13,977 nt of DNA from an uncultured Bacteroidota bacterium (GCA_946479055.1 CAMLEX010000037.1:1-13977), one strand, 5' to 3'; numbered from the stretch's first letter, positions 1 to 8,843 are shown. Program-made: numbers and translations. Notes: generated from the letters alone by a model not told the origin.

Positions 1-2625
1 GTAATGGCTGCTGAACGAATAGGTACCACCACTCCTACTGGTGCATTTTATTTAGTGGACAGGGCAAGCTATGAAAGAGCTGTGGCCTGGAAAGAAAAGT
101 ATGGCAATATTATCGGGCCAAACGATCCTACTGTTTTTGGAAGAGACTGGTATGTTCAGGGAGCCAATCTAAAAATGGGCGTCAGAACGTATGATCCATA
201 CGATTACATGGTTAAGGAATGGGCCCCTACGCAACAACATGATTTGTCAGTGGGACTTACATCCGGGAAGACTTCTTATAATTTAGGCCTGGGATTATTA
301 GACCAAAGTGGTATGTTGAAACCTGCAAAATCAGATAAATTCACACGCCACAATGTTTCACTTAAAATATCGAGTGAGATTAATAAATACCTTACCATTC
401 GCGGAGGAGCACTGTATTCCAGGAGAAATAAAGAATATGCATACGCTACCAACTCCACAACTGCTGATCCCTGGTACTATTTATATAGATGGAGTTCATT
501 ATATCCTTTGGGTAACGATGAAAACGGAGACCCCATTCGAAGCCCGGAAAGTGAGATAGCTGCGGCAAACACAGCTAACATTTTACAAAACTATTCGAAT
601 TTTAGCCTGGGATCAACTGTCAATATTACCGACAACTGGAAAGTAGATTTCGATTATACTTTTTCCAACCAGGAAGAAATATGGAAAAGGCCGGGAACAA
701 GATTTACAGCCAGGAATTCCTGGGTGGCTCCCAAAGTACGTGTAAATGCAAATGGCGATACGCTTTATGTTAATAATTCAGGACAGGCGGTACCAAAAAC
801 TGACCCTGGTGCCGTTCCTGCTTTTGATCTTTCTTTGGATCCATACACTGCATTGGGCTCAAATCCGGATCATTTTGCCCGTACAGCTGAAAATTTTTCC
901 AGCCATACTATAAATGCTTTTACCACTTATAACCTGAATTTAAAAGATGATCATGCATTTAAAATTATCCTGGGTATCAATCGGGTTACTGCTACTAACG
1001 AATGGGAATCTGCCCAAATAACCGGTCTGACAGATATTACAAATCCTCAATTCAGGTTTGCAGGCGGTACACAAACCGTAGATGGAAATAAGACATGGGA
1101 ATCGCAACTGGGTTATTTTGGACGTGTCAATTACACTTTCAAAAACAAATACCTGGTAGAAGGAAACTTACGTTATGATGGATCTTCAAAATTCCCATCT
1201 GACTTATGGTGGAGATGGTACCCTTCTTTTTCTGCAGGTTGGGTAGCCAGTGAAGAAAGTTTTATGCAATGGACAAAACCTGTACTCAATTCTCTTAAGT
1301 TCAGAGGCTCATGGGGCTCTATTGGTGATCAGAGTGTGTCCAATTCTTTATATATCCCTATCATGCCCAGCGGCCAGTCAACCTGGATAGGTGCCAATGG
1401 AACCCGGTTAAATTTCGTGGGTACCCCCACTGCGGTTTCTCCATATATTCAATGGCAGGATATTGTGAGCAAAAATGTTGGTGTGGATCTTGGCTTATTA
1501 AACAACAAGGTCACGCTTTCTTTTGATCTTTTTGAAAGAACCACAAAAAATATGATTGTGCCGAAAGAAGGTATTCCACTCACTTTTGGAGCTGGCGCAC
1601 CATTGGGAAATTTTGGCTCCCTGCAAACAAGAGGTTGGGAATTAACGCTTGATTTTAACCACAGATTCAATAATGGCCTGGGCATTAATGTAAGAGGAAA
1701 TATTTCCGATGCAAAAAGCATATTATCATCTTATGGCTCTGGAACACAAGTTACCGGTAACTATAACGGTAAAGATATAGGAGAAATCTGGGGGTATCGT
1801 ACAGATAGATTGTACCAAATGGGAGACTTTGAACTGGATGCAAGCGGGAAACCCATTTTAATTACTCTTACCGCAGCAGAAAGTGCACTGCATGCAGGAA
1901 AGCAGGCTTATAAATTAAAATCTACCGATGGAAAAAAACCTGTTTATCAGCCATTCCTGCAAAACACAGCCAACTTCCGGTTTGGCCCCGGCGATGTTAA
2001 GTTTAAAGATCTGAATGGCGATGGCGAAATAAGTAATGGAAAAGGAACCTTAGACGATCATGGCGACCTTGAAATGATCGGAAATTCTAATCCCCGTTAT
2101 GAGTATGGATTCAGAGTTGGGGCCGATTATAAAGGTTTTGATATTAGTGCATTTTTCCAGGGTGTAGGAAGCCGCGAGATATGGGGGAATGGATTGCTTG
2201 TCATTCCCGGATATAACTCTGCTGATGGGGCAATGCCTGAAGCGATTGCCGGTGATTTCTGGACCCCCGACCACACTGAAGCCTTTTACCCGGCAGCTTA
2301 TAATAATGCCAATAGCAATACGGCCAATAATATGCAGATACAGGACCGGTACCTGTTAAATATGGCCTATTTAAGGCTTAAAAACCTTACGCTAGGTTAT
2401 TCGTTGCCGCAATCGATTATTAAAAAAGCCTGGATGAGCTCTTGCAGGGTATATGTGGGTCTGGAAAACATTATGACCTGGGATCATTTAGGTGATCTGC
2501 CAATAGACCCGGAAACTATTGATGGCTACTCCATGTGGAATACATCTAATTATAATTCGGGTCGTACAGGAATGGGAGTTCCCGCATTTAAAAGTGTTTC
2601 ATTCGGCCTTCAATTGAATTTTTAA
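1..2625 (+). CDS. SusC/RagA-family TonB-dependent outer-membrane transporter, 5'-truncated by window edge
   Basis: The reading frame is open from base 1 (GTA ATG ...), so the ATG at 4 is internal and the true start lies upstream. Visible are 874 codons. SusC proteins are usually about 1000-1100 residues, so the signal peptide, carboxypeptidase-like domain and most of the plug are missing. The remainder is the 22-strand barrel region. Codons about 78-120 carry the typical post-plug segment (QQHDLSVGL, then GLLDQSG), codons about 390-420 have YLVEGNLRYDGSSKF, and an acidic loop with DLNGDGEI begins near codon 670. The protein ends SVSFGLQLNF with the terminal Phe of a BAM-assembled barrel. It would import oligosaccharides with its partner SusD, which starts 13 bp downstream and is surely co-transcribed. 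Substrate cannot be read from the barrel. The neighbouring GH92 suggests a mannose-containing glycan (inference). No frameshift is seen. Confidence 0.95.
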   Translation, partial: VMAAERIGTTTPTGAFYLVDRASYERAVAWKEKYGNIIGPNDPTVFGRDWYVQGANLKMGVRTYDPYDYMVKEWAPTQQHDLSVGLTSGKTSYNLGLGLLDQSGMLKPAKSDKFTRHNVSLKISSEINKYLTIRGGALYSRRNKEYAYATNSTTADPWYYLYRWSSLYPLGNDENGDPIRSPESEIAAANTANILQNYSNFSLGSTVNITDNWKVDFDYTFSNQEEIWKRPGTRFTARNSWVAPKVRVNANGDTLYVNNSGQAVPKTDPGAVPAFDLSLDPYTALGSNPDHFARTAENFSSHTINAFTTYNLNLKDDHAFKIILGINRVTATNEWESAQITGLTDITNPQFRFAGGTQTVDGNKTWESQLGYFGRVNYTFKNKYLVEGNLRYDGSSKFPSDLWWRWYPSFSAGWVASEESFMQWTKPVLNSLKFRGSWGSIGDQSVSNSLYIPIMPSGQSTWIGANGTRLNFVGTPTAVSPYIQWQDIVSKNVGVDLGLLNNKVTLSFDLFERTTKNMIVPKEGIPLTFGAGAPLGNFGSLQTRGWELTLDFNHRFNNGLGINVRGNISDAKSILSSYGSGTQVTGNYNGKDIGEIWGYRTDRLYQMGDFELDASGKPILITLTAAESALHAGKQAYKLKSTDGKKPVYQPFLQNTANFRFGPGDVKFKDLNGDGEISNGKGTLDDHGDLEMIGNSNPRYEYGFRVGADYKGFDISAFFQGVGSREIWGNGLLVIPGYNSADGAMPEAIAGDFWTPDHTEAFYPAAYNNANSNTANNMQIQDRYLLNMAYLRLKNLTLGYSLPQSIIKKAWMSSCRVYVGLENIMTWDHLGDLPIDPETIDGYSMWNTSNYNSGRTGMGVPAFKSVSFGLQLNF

Positions 2626-2638
2626 AAAAACTACTAAG

Positions 2639-4471
2639 ATGAAATATTTAAAATACCTCTATAGCTTATTAGCCTGTTTATTTTTTCTGTCTTGCAATAA
2701 AGATGTATTGGACCGTCCGCCGCTGACAAATTATATTGATGGTCAGTACTGGAAAAATGAAGACGATGTTCGCATGTATGCAAACAGTTTTTACACTAAT
2801 TATTTTGTTGGTTATAATACTTCATTTACTGCTGATTATACTCCTGTAAGAGGATATACCTTCTGCGATGATTTAACCGGCAAAAATGTTCAGTCAAACT
2901 TTGAAAGCAGTGTTCCCACTTCAAGGGGATCTACCGCGGAAGGAGCCGAATGGTTGGCGAATTATGCAGGCCCTACCTGGGACTTTGCATGGGTACGAAA
3001 ATCAAATGTCATGCTCGACCGTTTGGATAATGTTGTAAAACCAAAAATTTCGGAGGAATCCTACAAACATTGGACGGCCGTTGCAAAATTCTTCAGGGGA
3101 TTTGAATACAGTCGCTTAGTTAGCGTGTTTGGCGATGTGCCTTATTTCGACAAAGAAGTCGCGGAAACTGATTTACCCACCTTATATAAGGATAGGGATA
3201 ACCGGGGTGTAGTAATGGATAAAGTGTATGATGATTTCAAATATGTGCTCTCCAATATTCGGGAAAATGACGGGGCTCAATATTTAAATAAAATTATTGC
3301 TGCTTCTTTTGTTTCCCGGATTATGCTGTTTGAAGGAACATTTCAGCATTATCATGGTTTAGATGCAGCAAGAGCGAAAAAATACCTGGAGTTTGCTGCA
3401 GAAACGGCTGAGATGGTGATGAACAGTAATAAATATAATTTTACCCGTGATTTTAAATCTATATTTTCATCCGAGAGCCTGGCAGGGCATCCCGAAGTAA
3501 TTCTTTACAGGGCATATGATGCTGCATTGGGCGTAATGCACTGCATTGGGTCTTACCAAAATGGAACTGAGACCGTTGGCGTAAACCCCAACCTGGTTTT
3601 GATCAAGTCCTTTATAGCGAATGACGGAAATGTTTACCAAAACTCTACTGTTGCCAACGCAACTAGTTTTGCGATTGCTGATTTAGTGAAAACAAGAGAC
3701 TCCCGTTTCGAAGCCTCGTTTATAGATAAACCGCTTGCTTCATCCGCTACACTTTTATATGGCTATAAATTTGCGTCAAGAGAAGCGATAACCTATATTG
3801 GAAAAACGTATCCTTCAACATGGGGAAGTAATACCAATACCAGTGATGCCCCTGTGATGCGATTGGCTGAGGTTGTACTGAACTGGATAGAAGCTAAAGC
3901 AGTATTGGCACAATACTTCGGTGGCGCCGCTATTAGCCAGGGCGATCTGGATAAGTCTATAAATGCCATACGCAACCGACCCTTAGAGGCAATCGCCATT
4001 ACGAAAGGAGTACAAAAAACAGCTCCGTTATTGCTGGCTGCAATACCTGTTGATCCTGCACGTGATGCGGATGTGCCTGAATTAATTTGGGAAATCCGTC
4101 GGGAACGAAGAATGGAATTTGTATTAGAGCACACCAGGTTGTTAGACTTAAAAAGATGGAAAAAACTTAGTAACATGAATTTTAGCACTAATCCCGATTA
4201 TTTTCTTGGACCATGGGTGAATGTGAAAACACAAATACCCAGCTATCTCACAACTGCTAACAAGGGTAAGATAAGAGTTAAGAAAGAAGATGGCACTATT
4301 GTAACATGGGATGGTACTAATGGAGATTCTATGATTGGTTTTTGGATGGTTGAAAATGCACAAAACAGGAATGCATTTACCGATAAGTCATATTTGGCTC
4401 CGGTTGGCCAATCCCAGATAATTCAATATGAAGAAAACGGTTATAAACTAACCCAGACAACAGGCTGGTAA
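2639..4471 (+). CDS. SusD/RagB-family surface glycan-binding lipoprotein
   Basis: This 610-residue protein is within the normal range for SusD-like proteins. The N-terminus MKYLKYLYSLLACLFFLSC is a lipoprotein signal with lipobox FLSC, giving Cys19 as the lipidated residue. The following NKD resembles the Lys-acidic surface-export signal of Bacteroidota lipoproteins. The family C-terminal signature is at residues 482-508 (LIWEIRRERRMEF, then LLDLKRW). A Trp/Tyr-rich N-terminal half (NYIDGQYWKNEDD and on) matches the TPR-containing SusD fold. It sits on the cell surface as a lid over the SusC barrel and captures glycan. The gap to susC is 13 bp and a strong terminator follows at 4488-4517, so susCD forms a transcription unit. 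The start ATG is supported by the lipobox spacing. No Shine-Dalgarno is present, as usual in this phylum. Confidence 0.96.
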   Translation: MKYLKYLYSLLACLFFLSCNKDVLDRPPLTNYIDGQYWKNEDDVRMYANSFYTNYFVGYNTSFTADYTPVRGYTFCDDLTGKNVQSNFESSVPTSRGSTAEGAEWLANYAGPTWDFAWVRKSNVMLDRLDNVVKPKISEESYKHWTAVAKFFRGFEYSRLVSVFGDVPYFDKEVAETDLPTLYKDRDNRGVVMDKVYDDFKYVLSNIRENDGAQYLNKIIAASFVSRIMLFEGTFQHYHGLDAARAKKYLEFAAETAEMVMNSNKYNFTRDFKSIFSSESLAGHPEVILYRAYDAALGVMHCIGSYQNGTETVGVNPNLVLIKSFIANDGNVYQNSTVANATSFAIADLVKTRDSRFEASFIDKPLASSATLLYGYKFASREAITYIGKTYPSTWGSNTNTSDAPVMRLAEVVLNWIEAKAVLAQYFGGAAISQGDLDKSINAIRNRPLEAIAITKGVQKTAPLLLAAIPVDPARDADVPELIWEIRRERRMEFVLEHTRLLDLKRWKKLSNMNFSTNPDYFLGPWVNVKTQIPSYLTTANKGKIRVKKEDGTIVTWDGTNGDSMIGFWMVENAQNRNAFTDKSYLAPVGQSQIIQYEENGYKLTQTTGW

Positions 4472-4487
4472 GAATTCATTTTTTATT

Positions 4488-4517
4488 AAATCGGGAGCCT
4501 GTAAGCTCCCGATTTTT
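4488..4517 (+). terminator. Rho-independent terminator after susD
   Basis: Stem TCGGGAGC (4491-4498), loop CTGTAA, stem GCTCCCGA (4505-4512), then TTTTT. Flanking AAA/TTT extends the stem to 11 bp. It lies 16 bp after the susD stop and 24 bp before the next ATG. It should end most susCD transcripts, and no good promoter fits between it and the next gene, so the phosphoesterase may depend on readthrough. Confidence 0.9.
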
Positions 4518-4541
4518 CTTTTCTATAATCCTTTGTAAGCA

Positions 4542-6395
4542 ATGAAAAAACTACTTTCCTTCTTCACTACTACCCTATTGCTGGCGGGAATCTCGTTTTC
4601 ACAAGATCCTGTCACCTTTGTCCACCTCTCCGATACGCATATCGGCAGTGGCTCCGGCGCGGATGATCTAAGAAGAACAGTGAAAGATATTAATGAAAAT
4701 GCAGCGATACAGTTTGTTGTTATCTCCGGTGATATCACCGAGTTTGGTTCGGATGAGGAAATAAAATTAGCTAAACAGATCCTGGACAGTTTAAATAAAC
4801 CCTGGCATATCATTCCCGGCAATCATGATAGCAACTGGTCGGAAAGCGGTGCTAATACATTCAAGAAAATTTTTGGCAACGAAACTTTTTCTTTTAAAGC
4901 CGGCAATTATCTTTTTCTTGGCACACATTCCGGGCCTAATATACGGATGAGTCCGGGTCAGATCCCAAGGGAAAATATCGTATGGCTTGATTCGGTGCTG
5001 AAAGCAACGGACGATAGCACACCGATTGTTTTTATAAACCATTATCCGCAGGATTCATCGTTGAATAATTGGTTTGAGGCAGTAGACAGGCTGAAACAAA
5101 AAAACATTCAACTGATCCTTTGCGGTCATGGCCATTCCAACCGCCAATTAAATTTTGATGGTATTCCGGCAGTAATGGGTCGTTCCAATCTTCGTGCAAA
5201 AAAAGAGGTAGGCGGATATAATATTGTTACGATAAAAAATAATGTGGTTACTTACCAGGAAAGAACTCCCGGCGTGGAAACAAAACCGGTATGGGCAACT
5301 GTTGAATTACAAAATCATCATTTTAAAAACCAAACAACAACTTATTATCGCCCTTCGTATGCCATCAATAATGATTATCCCCGAGTAAAGGAAAAATGGA
5401 CCTACCAGGATAATAGTGATATTGGATCAGGTACAGCCTATGACGGCAAGTTGGTATTTGTTACCAACACCAATGGAGAAGTTGTTGCATTGATTCAAAA
5501 GAATGGCAATCAGGCATGGAAATTTAAAACAAACGGAAAGATCTACTCTATGCCTGCTGTCAGCAATAAAATAGTGGTGACGGGTTCTTCTGATAATTAT
5601 ATTTATGGATTATCTGCAAAAACAGGAAAACAAGTTTGGAAATTGCAAACTGAAAAAGCCGTACTAGGTAATCCTGTTATTGAACAAGGTGTAGTTTACA
5701 TCGGATCATCTGACGGACATTTCAGGGCTATTAATTTGAAAGACGGAACATTGCGCTGGGACTTTGATTCTGTAAAGGGATTTGTAGTTACCAAACCGCT
5801 TATCTATAATAATAAAATTTATTTCGGTTGCTGGAACAATGACTTTTATTGTCTTGATCTTACCACCGGTAAACAAATATGGAAATGGAATAACGGCGCT
5901 TCCAACAGGATGTTTTCTCCTGCAGCTTGCTTTCCCGTCGCTACGGCCAACCGCGTGTTTATTGTTGCCCCCGATCGTTACATGACTTCATTGGATGCCA
6001 ATACAGGAAATGTGACCTGGAGAAAACAAATGCCTGACCTGCGGGTAAGAGAATCGATGGGCTTATCAAAAGACAGTAGTGTTGTATTTGTAAAAACGAT
6101 GGATGGAAACGTGTATGGCATTTCAACATCCGCCAATGAAATGTCGCCGGTTTGGAAAAGCGATGTTTATCTTGGCTATGAGATCAGCCCCACCGCTATT
6201 GTTGAAAATAATAATATTGTTTTTGTACCAACGCAATCAGGTGTGACAGTTGCATTAGATAGAAAAAGTGGGAAAGTTTTATGGAAACATAAAACATCCA
6301 ATGGATTAATTACAAATCTGCTTCCCGTTGCAAAGGATCAATTGCTGGTAACAACGATGGATGGGAAGGTTTCTTGTCTGAACTGGGATTTATAG
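4542..6395 (+). CDS. Secreted metallophosphoesterase fused to a PQQ-like beta-propeller
   Basis: This 617-residue protein starts with a signal peptide (MKKLLSFFTTTLLLAGISFS, cleavage before Gln21 in line with the Bacteroidetes Q-rule), so it is probably periplasmic. Residues about 24-215 are a calcineurin-like phosphoesterase with every metal-site motif intact: D31-x-H33, GD64, GNH95D, H167 (FINHYP) and GH196-G-H198. Residues about 285-617 form a PQQ-type beta-propeller with seven recognisable GxxxW blade ends, such as TGKQVWKL, DGTLRWDF, TGKQIWKW and SGKVLWKHK. Such propellers often do not bind PQQ, and no quinoprotein dehydrogenase active site is seen, so a ligand-recognition role is inferred. 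The enzyme is expected to hydrolyse a phosphomono- or phosphodiester; the substrate is unknown. It lies downstream of susCD past a terminator and converges on GH92. Its last five codons (LNWDL) and stop lie inside a dispersed repeat. Confidence 0.9.
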   Translation: MKKLLSFFTTTLLLAGISFSQDPVTFVHLSDTHIGSGSGADDLRRTVKDINENAAIQFVVISGDITEFGSDEEIKLAKQILDSLNKPWHIIPGNHDSNWSESGANTFKKIFGNETFSFKAGNYLFLGTHSGPNIRMSPGQIPRENIVWLDSVLKATDDSTPIVFINHYPQDSSLNNWFEAVDRLKQKNIQLILCGHGHSNRQLNFDGIPAVMGRSNLRAKKEVGGYNIVTIKNNVVTYQERTPGVETKPVWATVELQNHHFKNQTTTYYRPSYAINNDYPRVKEKWTYQDNSDIGSGTAYDGKLVFVTNTNGEVVALIQKNGNQAWKFKTNGKIYSMPAVSNKIVVTGSSDNYIYGLSAKTGKQVWKLQTEKAVLGNPVIEQGVVYIGSSDGHFRAINLKDGTLRWDFDSVKGFVVTKPLIYNNKIYFGCWNNDFYCLDLTTGKQIWKWNNGASNRMFSPAACFPVATANRVFIVAPDRYMTSLDANTGNVTWRKQMPDLRVRESMGLSKDSSVVFVKTMDGNVYGISTSANEMSPVWKSDVYLGYEISPTAIVENNNIVFVPTQSGVTVALDRKSGKVLWKHKTSNGLITNLLPVAKDQLLVTTMDGKVSCLNWDL

Positions 6396-6419
6396 GATTA
6401 ATGAGATTTATGGGATATA
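6376..6419 (+). repeat. Dispersed 3'-end repeat, copy A (GTCTGAAC head plus four 9-bp units)
   Basis: Head GTCTGAAC at 6376-6383 is followed in register by units TGGGATTTA, TAGGATTAA, TGAGATTTA and TGGGATATA (6384-6419). It spans the last codons and TAG stop of the phosphoesterase gene. Bases 6375-6399 are identical over 25 bp to the minus strand at 12905-12881 (copy C). Confidence 0.85.
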
Positions 6420-6421
6420 TA

Positions 6422-6458
6422 AATGGAAATCCTCCTGGAAAACAGGAGGATTTCCATT
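6422..6458. terminator. Long hairpin between convergent genes, probable bidirectional terminator
   Basis: A perfect 16-bp stem (6422-6437 with 6443-6458) closes a 5-base loop GAAAA. It lies 26 bp after the phosphoesterase stop and 37 bp after the GH92 stop on the opposite strand. Flanks are A/T-rich on both sides but lack a clean T-run, so the terminator role is inferred from stem strength and position. It sits between the facing repeat copies A and D. Confidence 0.75.
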
Positions 6459-6471
6459 ATTTAGAAAGGTC

Positions 6472-6515
6472 TTTATCTCATACATCTCATACATCTCAAT
6501 AATCCAGGTTCAGAC
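6472..6515 (-). repeat. Dispersed 3'-end repeat, copy D
   Basis: On the minus strand the head GTCTGAAC (6515-6508) is followed by CTGGATTAT, TGAGATGTA, TGAGATGTA and TGAGATAAA (6507-6472). The first unit is diverged, and the other three are near-perfect tandem 9-mers. The head and first unit encode the last GH92 residues (LNLDY), and the GH92 stop TGA is the first triplet of the second unit. Confidence 0.75.
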
Positions 6516-8805
6516 GATATTCATTAGAAAAAGAATAAGGAAAAGCCGCAGGTTCAATACCTCTTTTCTTATTGGAAGTATTACCCATCGTCCAGTTTAA
6601 GCTACCACCCTTCTGCAATTCAGTATGACTGATCCAATTGGTAGTAACCGGTTTCCCGTTCAATTGAAGTGACTGGACATATTTATTATCATCGCTATTA
6701 GCAGGAGCATTAATAATTAACTTCTTTCCATTCGCCAGCGTAATGGTCATTTTTTTAAACAGCGGCGTTCCTAATACATATTGATCAGTAGCCGGGCAAA
6801 CAGGATAAAATCCCATTGCAGAAAAAACATACCAGGCAGAAGTTTGACCATTGTCTTCATCACCACAATAACCATCCGGTGTTGGTTTGTATAATTGTTC
6901 CATCACCCGGCGTATCCAGTATTGTGTTTTCCAGGGCTGGCCGGCATAGTTATATAAATAGATCATGTGTTGTATGGGCTGGTTGCCATGTGCATACTGA
7001 CCCATATTCATGATCTGCATTTCACGGATCTCATGAATGACACCACCATAATAACTTTCATCAAATACCGGTGGCATAGCAAATACAGAATCCAGCATAG
7101 CAGCAAACTGATCATTGCCACCCATTAATTTTTTTAATCCTTCGATATCATGAAATACACTCCAGCTATAGTGCCAGCTATTGCCCTCGGTAAATGCATC
7201 GCCCCATTTAAAAGGATTGAATGGCGTTTGAAAACTACCATCCTTATTTTTACCCCGCATCAGTTTCGTTTGCGGATCAAAAAGATTCCTGTAATTCTGT
7301 GAACGCTTCAGATATAATTCAATTTCCGCTTTCGGCCGTTTTAATGCTTCACCTAATTTTGCAATGGTGAAATCATCATAAGCATACTCCAATGTTCTTG
7401 CTGCATTTTCATTTATACCTGCATCATAAGGAACATAGCCTAAGCTGTTATAAAACTCTACACCTTTCCGGGCTACTGCGGTAAGCGGCCCTTCTGTATT
7501 GGCATCTTTCAGTAATGCTTCATAAAGTGTATTGATATCATAGCCACGTAATCCCTTTATATAAGCATCAGCTACAACGGAAGCAGAATTATTTCCTACC
7601 ATTACATTTCTATAACCGGGGCTTGACCATTCTGGCAAATAACCACCTTCCTTGTATGCATTAATTAATCCCTCCTGCATTTCTCTATTGATCTCAGGAT
7701 ATATAAAATTTAAAAAAGGATATAATGCCCGGAATGTATCCCAAAAGCCAGTTCCTGAAAACAAATAACCCGGCATTACTTTTCCATTGTAAGGACTATA
7801 ATGTATCGTCTTTCCTGTTGCATCAATTTCATACATTTTTTGAGGAAAAAATAATGTACGGTACAGGCAGGAATAAAAAGTGCGAACCTGTTCAATAGAA
7901 CCACCTTCCACCATTATTTTTTCTAATTGTTTGTTCCAGCTTGTTTTGGCTTTATTCATCGTCTGGTCAAAACTGCTTTTACCAATTTCTCTTTTTAAAT
8001 TAATATCAGCCTGTTCGAAACTGATAAACGAAGAAGCCACAGACATATTTATTTTTTCATGCCTGTTAGTTTTAAATTGAATAATTGCACCTGTATGACC
8101 GGCGGTATATTCTAACGTATCTTTTGCTAACACGTTTTCATGCCAGCTATGCGCAGCGGAGAAAGGCTTATCAAAATAAATGACAAAATAATTTTTAAAA
8201 TTATCACCAACTCCCCCACTGTTCTTTGTGGTAAAGCCCATGATCTTTTTTTCTGCAGGAATGATTTTGATATACGAACCTTTATCAAATGCATCTACTA
8301 CAATAAAAGAACTATCAGACCTTGGAAACGTAAAGCGGAACTGCGCTGCTCTTTCTGTGGGAACTATTTCTGTTGTTACATCATAATCGGCCAGGTAAAC
8401 ACTGTAATAATATGGTTTTACTATTTCTGCCTTATGAGAATACCAGCTTGCTCTTTCTTCTTGTTTAAACTTTAAAGGTCCCGTCACTGGCATGATGGCA
8501 AACTGACCATGATCGTTCATCCAGGGTGAGGGCTGATGGGTTTGTTTGAAGCCGTTTATTTTATCAGCAGCATACGTATAAGCCCAGCCATCTCCCATTT
8601 TACCAGTTTGTGGCGTCCAGAAATTCATTCCCCACGGAACGGCAATCGCCGGATAGGTATTCCCATTGGATAATGAAGGCTTTGAATCCGTACCCATCAG
8701 CGGATTTATCCATTCTACCGGATCTGTTATTTTATTTATTAACTGGCTGTATGAATTTGTAAAAGAAAAAAAAAGGACGACAAGAACGGTTAGATTTTTT
8801 TTCAT
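6496..8805 (-). CDS. GH92 family exo-alpha-mannosidase, predicted alpha-1,2 type, secreted
   Basis: This 769-residue protein is full length for GH92. Residues 1-20 (MKKNLTVLVVLFFSFTNSYS) are a signal peptide with Gln21 at +1, again the Q-rule. Family signatures include INPLMGTD, SNGNTYPAIAVPWGM, YAHGNQPIQH and GDEDNGQTSAWYVFSAMGFYP. GH92 enzymes are Ca-dependent inverting exo-mannosidases. From my memory of the Bacteroides enzyme BT3990 (acid E533, base D642/D644, +1-subsite H584/E585), the equivalents here are E540 (TEGNSW), D649/D651 (GDEDNG) and H591/E592 (VIHEI). All five fit one constant +7 offset. The His-Glu pair goes with alpha-1,2 specificity, so that linkage is inferred. It lies 73 bp downstream of the lacI-type regulator on the same strand and is probably controlled by it. 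A long hairpin terminator follows. Confidence 0.95.
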   Translation of the reverse strand: MKKNLTVLVVLFFSFTNSYSQLINKITDPVEWINPLMGTDSKPSLSNGNTYPAIAVPWGMNFWTPQTGKMGDGWAYTYAADKINGFKQTHQPSPWMNDHGQFAIMPVTGPLKFKQEERASWYSHKAEIVKPYYYSVYLADYDVTTEIVPTERAAQFRFTFPRSDSSFIVVDAFDKGSYIKIIPAEKKIMGFTTKNSGGVGDNFKNYFVIYFDKPFSAAHSWHENVLAKDTLEYTAGHTGAIIQFKTNRHEKINMSVASSFISFEQADINLKREIGKSSFDQTMNKAKTSWNKQLEKIMVEGGSIEQVRTFYSCLYRTLFFPQKMYEIDATGKTIHYSPYNGKVMPGYLFSGTGFWDTFRALYPFLNFIYPEINREMQEGLINAYKEGGYLPEWSSPGYRNVMVGNNSASVVADAYIKGLRGYDINTLYEALLKDANTEGPLTAVARKGVEFYNSLGYVPYDAGINENAARTLEYAYDDFTIAKLGEALKRPKAEIELYLKRSQNYRNLFDPQTKLMRGKNKDGSFQTPFNPFKWGDAFTEGNSWHYSWSVFHDIEGLKKLMGGNDQFAAMLDSVFAMPPVFDESYYGGVIHEIREMQIMNMGQYAHGNQPIQHMIYLYNYAGQPWKTQYWIRRVMEQLYKPTPDGYCGDEDNGQTSAWYVFSAMGFYPVCPATDQYVLGTPLFKKMTITLANGKKLIINAPANSDDNKYVQSLQLNGKPVTTNWISHTELQKGGSLNWTMGNTSNKKRGIEPAAFPYSFSNEYRLNLDY

Positions 8806-8843
8806 ATTAATTTTTCAGGCATTAAAAATCCGTCAATATTACC

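Noticed and set aside
4526..4535. TAATCCTTTG as a promoter for the phosphoesterase gene
   Set aside because: The spacer between TA and TTTG is 4 instead of 2, and it lies only 6 bp from the ATG, leaving essentially no leader.
4542..6395. Phosphoesterase-propeller protein as a quinoprotein alcohol dehydrogenase
   Set aside because: The propeller repeats resemble PQQ-type blades, but the N-terminal half is clearly a metallophosphoesterase, and the cytochrome domain and quinoprotein active-site features are absent.
6472..6498. Three tandem 9-mers as a CRISPR-like array
   Set aside because: Units are only 9 bp with no spacers and no cas genes nearby.
8140..8475. Plus-strand open frame of about 110 codons inside the GH92 gene
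   Set aside because: It lies wholly antisense to a well-supported catalytic domain, has Cys/Lys/Phe-rich shadow-frame composition and shows no recognisable domain.
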